Source: Nemertoderma westbladi (taxonomy: Eukaryota > Xenacoelomorpha > Nemertodermatida > Nemertodermatidae). Taken from it: a stretch of 64,000 nt of DNA. This document shows positions 52,084 through 63,450 of the stretch, piece after piece; within the stretch, counting starts at the first letter, position 1, and the number at the start of each line of letters is the position of its first letter. Location: assembly GCA_032718475.1 (NCBI GenBank), contig JAUCBJ010009150.1, positions 1 to 64,000 on the forward strand, in the 5' to 3' direction. The notes under the pieces are model-generated. The model was not told the origin of the DNA, ran no database searches, and saw only the letters and a program-made list of their open reading frames with translations. A program made the position numbers and the translations under genes.

Positions 52084-52237
52084 TATAGAGGGGTGGTGAG
52101 GTGTTAGCGGTGTCGCCAGGCGATTCTAACTGTTTTTGGGGATCATTTCCTTAAAATATATTTTTTATGCTCTATCTCGTGGTGTCGGTTAGAACGCGCG
52201 AAAATGAAAATCGATGGTCAATTTTGAAAAAAATCGG

Positions 52238-52498
52238 AAGTTATTTCGATAAATTATGGCTAATTTTGGGAAGGGCTTTTGGTTGGCAATTTATTATTTA
52301 ATACAGTTGAATATTTGGCTGAATTGAAGTTCATTAACCCGGGTAATTAAATTTAAATGACAAGTTATTTCGGTAAATTGATGGCTAATTTTGGGAAGGG
52401 CTTTTGTGTTGGCAATTTATTATTTAATACAGTTGAATATTTGGCTGAATTGAAGTTCATTAACCCGGGTAATTAAATTGAAATAACAAGTTATTTTG
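52238..52498. repeat. M2 125-bp repeat, about 2 copies, unit H
   Basis: Two monomers, the first with GGCTTTTGGTTGGC. The array stops at AACAAGTTATTTTG, where other units continue to the M3 spacer. Confidence 0.87.
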
Positions 52499-52540
52499 TC
52501 GCATTCATGCATTCATTCATTTTGTCACACATGTCAGTTA
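52499..52540. other. Novel linker joining M2 to M5, unit H
   Basis: TCGCATTCATGCATTCATTC followed by ATTTTGTCACACATGTCAG fills the join. It contains an ATTC/CATT micro-repeat found nowhere else in the window. M3 and M4 are wholly absent, so this marks a deletion with filler DNA. Confidence 0.85.
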
Positions 52541-53770
52541 AAATGTCACATTCGAATTGACATTTTGACATGTCATTTTGCCAAAATGTCAATGAGTCAA
52601 TATGTCACTTTCAAATTGACAGTTTGACATGTTATTTTGTCAAAATGTCAATGTGTCAATATGTCACTTTCAAATTGACAGTTTGACATGTCATTTTGTA
52701 AAATGTCACTTTCAAATTGACATTTTGACATGTCATTTTGCCAAAATGTCATTTTCATGTTGACATTTTGACATGTCATTTGCCAAAATGTCAATGTGTC
52801 AATATGTCACATTCAAATTGACAGTTTGACATGTCATTTTGTAAAATGTCACTTTCAAATTGACATTTTGACATGTCATTTTGCCAAAATGTCATTTTCA
52901 AGTTGACATTTTGACATGTCATTTGCCAAAATGTCAATATGTGAATATGCCACTTTCAAATTGACAGTTTGACATGTCATTTTGTCAAAATGTCACTTTC
53001 AAATTGACAGTTTGACATGTCATTTTGTCAAAATGTCACTTTCAAATTGACATTTTGACATGTCATTTTGCCAAATGTCATTTTCAAGTTGACATTTTGA
53101 CATGTAATTTTGCCAAAATGTCACTTTCGAATTGACATTTTGACATGTCATTTTGCCAAAATGTCAATGTGTCAATATGTCACTTTCAAATTGACAGTTT
53201 GACATGTCATTTTGTCAAAATGTCACTTTCAAATTGACATTTTGACATGTCAATTTGCCAAAATGTCACTTTCGAATTGACATTTTGACATGTCATTTTG
53301 CCAAAATGTCACTTTCAAATTGACAGTTTGACATGTCATTTTGTCAAAATGTCACTTTCAAATTGACATTTTGACATGTCATTTTGCCAAATGTCATTTT
53401 CAAGTTGACATTTTGACATGTAATTTTGCCAAAATGTCACTTTCGAATTGACATTTTCACATGTCATTTTGCCAAAATGTCAATGTGTCAATATGTCACT
53501 TTCAAATTGACAGTTTGACATGTCATTTTGTCAAAATGTCACTTTCAAATTGACATTTTGACATGTCATTTTGCTAAAATGTCACTTTCAAATTGACATT
53601 TTGACATGTCATTTTGCCAAAATTTCATTTTCAAGTTGACATTTTGACATTTGTCATTTTGTCAAAATGTCATTTTCAAATTGACATTTTGACATGTCAT
53701 TTTGCCAAAATGTCATTTTCAAGTATACATTTTGACATGTCATTTTGTCAAAATGTCATATGACCTGTCA
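52541..53770. repeat. M5 43-bp satellite, unit H
   Basis: Starts with a CACATTCGAATTG monomer and the CAATGAGTCAATATG marker in the same order as the middle of the unit B array. Ends with CAAGTATACATTTTGACATG and CATATGACCTGTCATATTTT, the degenerate border shared with S2. Confidence 0.9.
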
Positions 53771-54521
53771 TATTTTATGAGATTTAAGGTATTTTTTCTT
53801 GAAAAAGCGAACGTAACTTTTCTGAGTCCGTTTCTGTAACATTTAGAGAAAAGTTCACTTGTGATCCTTCTTTTAGTGTTAAATTAACAGCAGATTCCAA
53901 ATACAGTAACCGTTTTTACATATGATTTGTAGTTCTCGCGATATTTGGGTTCAAACACAACGTTTTTTGATATTTTACGAAATTTAAGGTATTTTTTCTT
54001 GAAAAAGCAGACATAACTATTCCCAGTCCGTTTCTGTAACATTTAGAGAAAAGTTCACTTGTGATACTTCTTTTAGTGTTAAATTAACAGCAGATTCCAA
54101 ATACAGTAACCGTTTTTACATATGATTTGTAGTTCTCGCGATATTTGGGTTCAAACACAACGTTTTTTGATATTTTACGAAATTTAAGGTATTTTTCTTC
54201 TTGAAAAAGCATACATAACTATTCCCAGTCCGTTTCTGTAACATTTAGAGAAAAGTTCACTTGTGATACTTCTTTTAGTGTTAAATTAACCGCAGATTCC
54301 AAATACAGTAACCGTTTTTACATATGATTTGTAGTTCTCGCGATATTTGGGTTCAAACACAACGTTTTTTGATATTTTACGAAATTTAAGGTATTTTTTC
54401 TTGAAAAAGCAAACATAACTATTCCCAGTCCGTTTCTGTAACATTTAGAGAAAAGTTCACTTGTGATACTTCTTTTAGTGTTAAATTAACCGCAGATTCC
54501 AAATACAGTAACCGTTTTTAC
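53771..54521. repeat. M6 200-bp satellite, 3.75 copies, unit H
   Basis: First monomer AGCGAACGTAACTTTTCTGAG with GTGATCCTTC. The third monomer has the TTTTTCTTCTTG insertion also present in G. Confidence 0.94.
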
Positions 54522-56262
54522 TTAAATTGTAGATTTTGCAACAAAAATTAAAAAAAAATACGATTTGAGGGAATCACAACAAAACTTTTTAAGTTTAAAA
54601 CAACCGGTTATGTTAAACATAACGGTAACGTATAACGGCATAACGGTACCAAAAATAACTTCATTTTAATAACAAAATAAACGGATAAACAGATGAGTAA
54701 CCAGAACCCGGTAGCACAAACATACAGATCAGTAACAGCAGTATCAACACCAGATTAGCACAAGACTTAATAAGTAAAATGAAAGCCGACTTCCACCACT
54801 GGGTACGAACCTATTGCTTAACGAAATGTCCCTATTTATAATCGAATATGGTGCGAGCCACAAAGTCTGTGAGCCATAGCATATAGTTGAATGTAGAGCA
54901 TGCATGGGCCATTGTCAGTCCGTTGAATTGAGATTTAGAGGGAAAATCATATCATTAGCCAAAATGGAGCCTTCGCAAAACGTTTATCTAATGAACAATG
55001 TCTATTATTTGGCCTAGCTAGTACAACTGTATGCCACCGTTCACGGACCCCGCCAACCCACCGAGTCCATACAGATCTCCCTTGGGTTCCTCTTGGCCCT
55101 CGAAGTATCGTATCTTATCCTTGGGATTGGGGATTATGGTAGCGCTGCCCGGCTTCCAGTCGATCGGACAGACGTCCCCGTGCTGGTCCGTGTACTGGAA
55201 GGCCTGCACGAGACGCAGGGTCTGTAAGGGTCCGTAAGTCGTTCTCAACATTATTGTGGGAATCTGGGAAGCCCAAGTTCGCACGGCGTGGGTTCGTGGA
55301 TGCCATAGCACGCGTCCCGACCTGGAGAAAACAATTAAGTGAAAATACAAATGAACAGTGACATGTTATTTAAAAATCTCATATAATTAAATATCAATTA
55401 AACATCAATAAACACAAACACATATTTAATAATAAACAAACACACCAACACTTATATAATGTAGGAATGAATAATTACCCGTTGTAACAATAATTGCAAG
55501 CCAGACGTCCCAACACTTTAATAAATAATTCATTGCGAACGACTTGCTGGTAATGTTGTGAATAAACAGTAAATCTAACCTCTAAATAATCAATTGTAAT
55601 TAAACTTTAAACCAAAGCGATTTTAAATAAGAAACTTTGTTAAACGTAACTTATAATATATTCAGCTACTGAGGAGGCAGCGCTTATTATATATTGGTGT
55701 TGGTGTCTGTAATACAAAGCGAACAAATGTCTGGCCATTGACCTTGTGTCTTTGTGTGAAGCCGCGCTATCCAATAATAAGACGGTATAACAATTATTGG
55801 TTGTTCAAGCAAAGGCAATGTATACGTTAATGTATAATAATATGTTGCTTGGCGTGGGTGGCTGAGGCCTTGGCCTTGGTTGGTTAGTTTCCAGGGTGAT
55901 TGTTCTAGAATATTAAATTATTTACCTTGAGTGAACCAAACCAACCACCCACACAATGCTGAAGCACAGCGCATTGTATCCCAGCCGTCCAGCCCAGCCC
56001 GGCTGGCGCCTCCTACAACACAATGCGCAAGCAGCTCAGCTCAATATTGCTTGAAAATTCTCTTGTAAATATTTTCCAACTCAATAAATAATTACACTTG
56101 AAATGCACTATAGAGGGGTGGGGAGGTGTTAGCGATGTCGCCCGGTGATTCTGAGCGTTTTTGGTGATCATTTGCTTAAAATATATTTTTTATGCTCTAT
56201 CTCGTGGTGTCAGTTAGAACGCGCGAAAATGAAAATCGATGCTCATTTTTGAAAAAAATCGG
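54522..56262. repeat. M1 module, unit I
   Basis: TAT exon allele; GACATGTTATTT; TAACCTCTAA as in C; a 2-bp insertion CAATGCGCAAGCAGC (about 56025); intact AGCGCATTG hairpin; GGTGATTCTGAGCG tail; GTGTCAGTTAG shared only with J. Confidence 0.87.
55018..55221 (-). pseudogene. 2-Cys peroxiredoxin terminal exon fragment, read-through copy I
   Basis: Same 67 codons as copy H, but on an M1 background with GACATGTTATTT where H has GACAAGTTATTT. Confidence 0.75.
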
Positions 56263-56479
56263 AAGTTATTTCGGTAAATTGCGGCTAATTTTGGGAAGGG
56301 CTTTTGAGTTGGCAATTTATTATTTAATACAGTTGAATATTTGGCTGAATTGAAGTTCATTAACCCGGGTAATTAAATTGAAATAACAAGTTATTTTGCA
56401 AAATTATGGCTAATTTTGGGAAGGGCTTTTGGAATGGCATTGAAATTGAAATGAAAGGTGTTCTTAGGAGAATTTGAAT
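56263..56479. repeat. M2 125-bp repeat, about 1.5 copies, unit I
   Basis: The first monomer starts GGTAAATTGCGGC and has GGCTTTTGAGTTGGC, a variant shared only with J. Confidence 0.88.
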
Positions 56480-56640
56480 TAATAACTAGTGCCCTACATA
56501 ACAGCGCAGTGCACTTAATAACGAGTGCCCTACATAACGGCGCAGTGCACTTTATAACGGCGCAGTGCACTTCATAAAGGTGTAGTGCACTTCATAAAAG
56601 GTGTTAGTAGTGCACTTCATAACGATGCAGTGCACTTAAT
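56480..56640. repeat. M3 36-bp minisatellite, 2 copies, unit I
   Basis: Two full monomers. The right border has an extra A (CATAAAAGGTGTTAG), shared with J. Confidence 0.88.
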
Positions 56641-57621
56641 GTTATATGCTATATTTCATGTTATATGCTATAGTACATGCTATGCGATATGCTATATGGT
56701 ATGGTATGGTATATGCTATGCTATATGCTATGCTATATGCTATGCTATTTGCTAGGCTATATGCTATGCTATATGTTATAGGCTATGCTATATGCTATAT
56801 GTCATATGTTAAATGTTATGCTATATGCAATGTCATGCTATATGTTATGGTATATGCCATGTTATGATATATGGTATGCTATATGCGATATGCTATTAGC
56901 TATATGTTATATGTTATGCTATAGTACATGCTATGCTATATGCTATGCTATATGCTATGCTATATGCTATGCTATATGCTATGCTATTTGCTAGGCTATA
57001 TGCTATGCTATATGTTATAGGCTATGCTATATGCTATATGTCATATGTTAAATGTTATGCTATATGCAATGTCATGCTATATGTTATGGTATATGCCATG
57101 TTATGATATATGCTATGCTATGCTATATGTCATATGCTATATGTTAAATGTTATGCTATATGCCATGTTATGTTATATGCTATAGTACATGCTAAGCTAT
57201 ATGCTCTATGCTATGCTATATGCTATATGCAATATATCATATGCTATGCTATGTTATGCTATATGCCATATGCTATGATACATCCTATGCTATATGCAAT
57301 ATATCATATGATATGCTATGTTATGCTATATGCTATGGTACATCCTATGCTATATGCTATGCTATGCTATGCTATATGCTATGCTATATGATATGATATA
57401 TGCTATGCTATATGTTATATACTATATGTTATATGTTATGCTATATGCCACGTTATGCATGCTATGCTATGCTATGCTATGTTATGCTATGCTATCATAT
57501 GTTATGTTGTTCTATGCTATGCTATGCTATGCTATGCTATGTTAAGCTATGATATGCTATGCTATGCTATGCTATGCTATGCTATGTTAAGCAATGATAT
57601 GCTATGTTATGCTATGCTATG
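56641..57621. repeat. M4 CTATG / 12-mer array, unit I
   Basis: Equal to unit J except for about 235 extra bases (roughly 56872-57105). These bring the GCGATATGCTATTAGC marker of S1/S2 and a second copy of the GCTATTTGCTAGGC to GCCATGTTATG stretch. Ends with CTATGTTTGTCAAAATG as in D to G. Confidence 0.93.
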
Positions 57622-58729
57622 TTTGTCAAAATGACATTTTGACATGTCATTTTGCCAAAATGTCACTTTCGAATTGACATTTTGACATGTCATTTTGCCA
57701 AAATGTCAATGTGTCAATATGTCACTTTCAAATTTACAGTTTGACATGTCATTTTGTAAAATGTCACTTTCAAATTGACATTTTGACATGTCATTTTGCC
57801 AAAATGTCATTTTCAAGTTGACATTTTGACATGTCATTATGCCAAATGTCATTTTCAAGTTGACATTTTGACATGTAATTTTGCCAAAATGTCACTTTCG
57901 AATTGACATTTTGACATGTCATTTTGCCAAAATGTCAATGTGTCAATATGTCACTTTCAAATTGACAGTTTGACATGTCATTTTCTCATAATGTCACTTT
58001 CAAATTGACATTTTGACATGTCAATTTGCCAAAATGTCACTTTCGAATTGACATTTTGACATGTTATTTTGTCAAAATGTCACATTCGAATTGACATTTT
58101 GACATGTCATTTTGCCAAAATGTCAATGAGTCAATATGTCACTTTCAAATTGACAGTTTGACATGTCATTTTGTCAAAATGTCACTTTCAAATTGACATT
58201 TTGACATGTCAATTTGCCAAAATGTCATTTTCAAGTTGACATTTTGACATGTCATTTGCCAAAATGTCAATGTGTCAATATTTCACATTCAAATTGACAG
58301 TTTGACATGTCATTTTGTAAAATGTCACTTTCAAATTGACATTTTGACATGTCATTTTGCCAAAATGTCATTTTCAAGTTGACATTTTGACATGTCATTT
58401 GCCAAAATGTCAATATGTCAATATGCCACTTTCAAATTGACAGTTTGACATGTCATTTTGTCAAAATGTCACTTTCAAATTGACAGTTTGACATGTCATT
58501 TTGTCAAAATGTCACTTTCAAATTGACATTTTGACATGTCATTTTGCCAAATGTCATTTTCAAGTTGACATTTTGACATGTAATTTTGCCAAAATGTCAC
58601 TTTCGAATTGACATTTTGACATGTCATTTTGCCAAAATGTCAATGTGTCAATATGTCACTTTCAAATTGACAGTTTGACATGTCATTTTGTCAAAATGTC
58701 ACTTTCAAATTGACATTTTGACATGTCAT
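57622..58729. repeat. M5 43-bp satellite, unit I
   Basis: Has the private monomers CATTTTCTCATAATGTC, GACATGTCATTATGCC and CAATATTTCACATTC, all repeated in J at the same places. Confidence 0.92.
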
Positions 58730-59479
58730 ATTTTATGAGATTTAAGGTATTTTTTCTTGAAAAAGCGAACATAACTTTTCTGAGTCCGTTTCTGTGACAT
58801 TTAAAGAAAAGTTAACTTGTGATACTTCTTTTAGTGTTAAATTAACCGCAGATTCCAAATACAGTAACCGTTTTTACATATGATTTGTAGTTCTCGCGAT
58901 ATTTGGGTTCAAACACAACGTTTTTTGATATTTTACGAAATTTAAGGTATTTTTTCTTGAAAAAGCAAACATAACTATATTCCAAGTCCGTTTCTGTAAC
59001 ATTTAGATAAAAGTTAACTTGTGATACTTCTTTTAGTGTTAAATTAACCGCCGATTCCAAATACAGTAACCGTTTTTACATATGATTTGTAGTTCTCGCG
59101 ATATTTGGGTTCAAACACAACATTTTTTGATATTTTACGAAATTTAAGGTATTTTTTCTTGAAAAAGCAGACATAACTATTCCCAGTCCGTTTCTGTAAC
59201 ATTTAGAGAAAAGTTAACTTGTGATACTTCTTTTAGTGTTAAATTAAAAGCAGATTCCAAATACAGTAACCGTTTTTACTTATGATTTGTAGTTCTCGTG
59301 ATATTTGGGTTCAAACACAACGTTTTTTGATATTTTACGAAATTTAAGGTATTTTTTCTTGAAAAAGCAGACATAACTATTCCCAGTCCGTTTCTGTAAC
59401 ATTTAGAGAAAAGTTCACTTGCGATACTTCTTTTAGTGTTAAATTAACAGCAGATTCCAAATACAGTAACCGTTTTTAC
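58730..59479. repeat. M6 200-bp satellite, 3.75 copies, unit I
   Basis: The second monomer has CTATATTCCAAG, TTTAGATAAAAG, ACCGCCGATTCC and CACAACATTTT together. The third has ATTAAAAGCAG and TTTTTACTTATGATTTG. Confidence 0.94.
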
Positions 59480-61218
59480 TTAAATTGTAGATTTTGCAAC
59501 AAAAATTAAAAAAAAATACGATTTGAGGGAATCACAACAAAACTTTTTAAGTTTAAAACAACCGGTTATGTTAAACATAACGGTAACGTATAACGGCATA
59601 ACGTTACTAAAAATAACTTCATTTTAATAACAAAATAAACGGATAAACAGATGAGTAACCAGAACCCGGTAGCACAAACATACAGATCAGTAACAGCAGT
59701 ATCAACACCAGATTAGCACAAGACTTAATAAGTAAAATGAAAGCCGACTTCCACCACTGGGTACGAACCTATTGCTTAACGAAATGTCCCTATTTATAAT
59801 CGAATATGGTGCGAGCCACAAAGTCTGTGAGCCATAGCATATAGTTGAATGTAGAGCATGCATGGGCCATTGTCAGTCCGTTGAATTGAGATTTAGAGGG
59901 AAAATCATATCATTAGCCAAAATGGAGCCTTCGCAAAACGTTTATCTAATGAACAATGTCTATTATTTGGCCTAGCTAGTACAACTGTATGCCACCGTTC
60001 ACGGACCCCGCCAACCCACCGAGTCCATACAGATCTCCCTTGGGTTCCTCTTGGCCCTCGAAGTATCGTATCTTATCCTTGGGATTGGGGATTATGGTAG
60101 CGCTGCCCGGCTTCCAGTCGATCGGACAGACGTCCCCGTGCTGGTCCGTGTACTGGAAGGCCTGCACGAGACGCAGGGTCTGTAAGGGTCCGTAAGTCGT
60201 TCTCAACATTATTGTGGGAATCTGGGAAGCCCAAGTTCGCACGGCGTGGGTTCGTGGATGCCATAGCACGCGTCCCGACCTGGAGAAAACAATTAAGTGA
60301 AAATACAAATGAACAGTGACATGTTATTTAAAAATCTCATATAATTAAATATCAATTAAACATCAATAAACACAAACACATATTTAATAATAAACAAACA
60401 CACCAACACTTATATAATGTAGGAATGAATAATTACCCGTTGTAACAATAATTGCAAGCCAGACGTCCCAACACTTTAATAAATAATTCATTGCGAACGA
60501 CTTGCTGGTAATGTTGTGAATAAACAGTAAATCTAAACTCTAAATAATCAATTGTAATTAAACTTTAAACCAAAGCGATTTTAAATAAGAAACTTTGTTA
60601 AACGTAACTTATAATATATTCAGCTACTGAGGAAGCAGCGCTTATTATATATTGGTGTTGGTGTCTGTAATACAAAGCGAACAAATGTCTGGCCATTGAC
60701 CTTGTGTCTTTGTGTGAAGCCGCGCTATCCAATAATAAGACGGTATAACAATTATTGGTTGTTCAAGCAAAGGCAATGTATACGTTAATGTATAATAATA
60801 TGTTGCTTGGCGTGGGTGGCTGAGGCCTTGGCCTTGGTTGGTTAGTTTCCAGGGTGATTGTTCTAGAATATTAAATTATTTACCTTGAGTGAACCAAACC
60901 AACCACCCACACAATGCTGAAGCACAGCGCATTGTATCCCAGCCGTCCAGCCCAGCCCGTCTGGCGCCTCCTACAACACAATGCAAGCAGCTCAGCTCAA
61001 TATTGCTTGAAAATTCTCTTGTAAATATTTTCCAACTCAATAAATAATTACACTTGAAATGCACTATAGAGGGGTGGGGAGGTGTTAGCGATGTCGCCCG
61101 GTGATTCTGAGCGTTTTTGGTGATCATTTGCTTAAAATATATTTTTTATGCTCTATCTCGTGGTGTCAGTTAGAACGCGCGAAAATGAAAATCGATGCTC
61201 ATTTTTGAAAAAAATCGG
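59480..61218. repeat. M1 module, unit J
   Basis: TAT exon allele; private AACGTTACTAAAA in the ATAACGG cluster and CCCGTCTGGCGCC; GAGGAAGCAGCG (I has GAGGAGG); GGTGATTCTGAGCG tail; GTGTCAGTTAG. Confidence 0.87.
59976..60179 (-). pseudogene. 2-Cys peroxiredoxin terminal exon fragment, read-through copy J
   Basis: Same 67 codons as copies H and I. Confidence 0.75.
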
Positions 61219-61435
61219 AAGTTATTTCGGTAAATTGCGGCTAATTTTGGGAAGGGCTTTTGAGTTGGCAATTTATTATTTAATACAGTTGAATATTTGG
61301 CTGAATTGAAGTTCATTAACCCGGGTAATTAAATTGAAATAACAAGTTATTTTGCAAAATTATGGCTAATTTTGGGAAGGGCTTTTGGAATGGCATTGAA
61401 ATTGAAATGAAAGGTGTTCTTAGGAGAATTTGAAT
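61219..61435. repeat. M2 125-bp repeat, about 1.5 copies, unit J
   Basis: Same variants as unit I. Confidence 0.88.
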
Positions 61436-61596
61436 TAATAACTAGTGCCCTACATAACAGCGCAGTGCACTTAATAACGAGTGCCCTACATAACGGCGCA
61501 GTGCACTTTATAACGGCGCAGTGCACTTCATAAAGGTGTAGTGCACTTCATAAAAGGTGTTAGTAGTGCACTTCATAACGATGCAGTGCACTTAAT
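61436..61596. repeat. M3 36-bp minisatellite, 2 copies, unit J
   Basis: Same as unit I, including the CATAAAAGGTG border. Confidence 0.88.
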
Positions 61597-62343
61597 GTTA
61601 TATGCTATATTTCATGTTATATGCTATAGTACATGCTATGCGATATGCTATATGGTATGGTATGGTATATGCTATGCTATATGCTATGCTATATGCTATG
61701 CTATTTGCTAGGCTATATGCTATGCTATATGTTATAGGCTATGCTATATGCTATATGTCATATGTTAAATGTTATGCTATATGCAATGTCATGCTATATG
61801 TTATGGTATATGCCATGTTATGATATATGCTATGCTATGCTATATGTCATATGCTATATGTTAAATGTTATGCTATATGCCATGTTATGTTATATGCTAT
61901 AGTACATGCTAAGCTATATGCTCTATGCTATGCTATATGCTATATGCAATATATCATATGCTATGCTATGTTATGCTATATGCCATATGCTATGATACAT
62001 CCTATGCTATATGCAATATATCATATGATATGCTATGTTATGCTATATGCTATGGTACATCCTATGCTATATGCTATGCTATGCTATGCTATGCTATATG
62101 CTATGCTATATGATATGATATATGCTATGCTATATGTTATATACTATATGTTATATGTTATGCTATATGCCACGTTATGCATGCTATGCTATGCTATGCT
62201 ATGTTATGCTATGCTATCATATGTTATGTTGTTCTATGCTATGCTATGCTATGCTATGCTATGTTAAGCTATGATATGCTATGCTATGCTATGCTATGCT
62301 ATGCTATGTTAAGCAATGATATGCTATGTTATGCTATGCTATG
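61597..62343. repeat. M4 CTATG / 12-mer array, unit J
   Basis: Lacks the S-type 235-bp segment of unit I; one pentamer run is a unit longer than in I. Confidence 0.93.
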
Positions 62344-63450
62344 TTTGTCAAAATGACATTTTGACATGTCATTTTGCCAAAATGTCACTTTCGAATTGAC
62401 ATTTTGACATGTCATTTTGCCAAAATGTCAATGTGTCAATATGTCACTTTCAAATTTACAGTTTGACATGTCATTTTGTAAAATGTCACTTTCAAATTGA
62501 CATTTTGACATGTCATTTTGCCAAAATGTCATTTTCAAGTTGACATTTTGACATGTCATTATGCCAAATGTCATTTTCAAGTTGACATTTTGACATGTAA
62601 TTTTGCCAAAATGTCACTTTCGAATTGACATTTTGACATGTCATTTTGCCAAAATGTCAATGTGTCAATATGTCACTTTCAAATTGACAGTTTGACATGT
62701 CATTTTCTCATAATGTCACTTTCAAATTGACATTTTGACATGTCAATTTGCCAAAATGTCACTTTCGAATTGACATTTTGACATGTTATTTTGTCAAAAT
62801 GTCACATTCGAATTGACATTTTGACATGTCATTTTGCCAAAATGTCAATGAGTCAATATGTCACTTTCAAATTGACAGTTTGACATGTCATTTTGTCAAA
62901 ATGTCACTTTCAAATTGACATTTTGACATGTCAATTTGCCAAAATGTCATTTTCAAGTTGACATTTTGACATGTCATTTGCCAAAATGTCAATGTGTCAA
63001 TATTTCACATTCAAATTGACAGTTTGACATGTCATTTTGTAAAATGTCACTTTCAAATTGACATTTTGACATGTCATTTTGCCAAAATGTCATTTTCAAG
63101 TTGACATTTTGACATGTCATTTGCCAAAATGTCAATATGTCAATATGCCACTTTCAAATTGACAGTTTGACATGTCATTTTGTCAAAATGTCACTTTCAA
63201 ATTGACAGTTTGACATGTCATTTTGTCAAAATGTCACTTTCAAATTGACATTTTGACATGTCATTTTGCCAAATGTCATTTTCAAGTTGACATTTTGACA
63301 TGTAATTTTGCCAAAATGTCACTTTCGAATTGACATTTTGACATGTCATTTTGCCAAAATGTCAATGTGTCAATATGTCACTTTCAAATTGACAGTTTGA
63401 CATGTCATTTTGTCAAAATGTCACTTTCAAATTGACATTTTGACATGTCA
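62344..63450. repeat. M5 43-bp satellite, unit J
   Basis: Carries the same private monomers as unit I throughout. Confidence 0.92.

Larger units (their letters stand above)
50499..52237. repeat. M1 module, unit H
   Basis: First unit from the left with the read-through TAT allele in the peroxiredoxin exon. Private TTAAATGTCAATT; GAGGAAGCAGCG; a 1-bp deletion at the hairpin site (CACAGCCATTGTATCC); CAGGCGATTCTAACTG tail with the GATGGTCAATTTTG ending. Confidence 0.87.
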
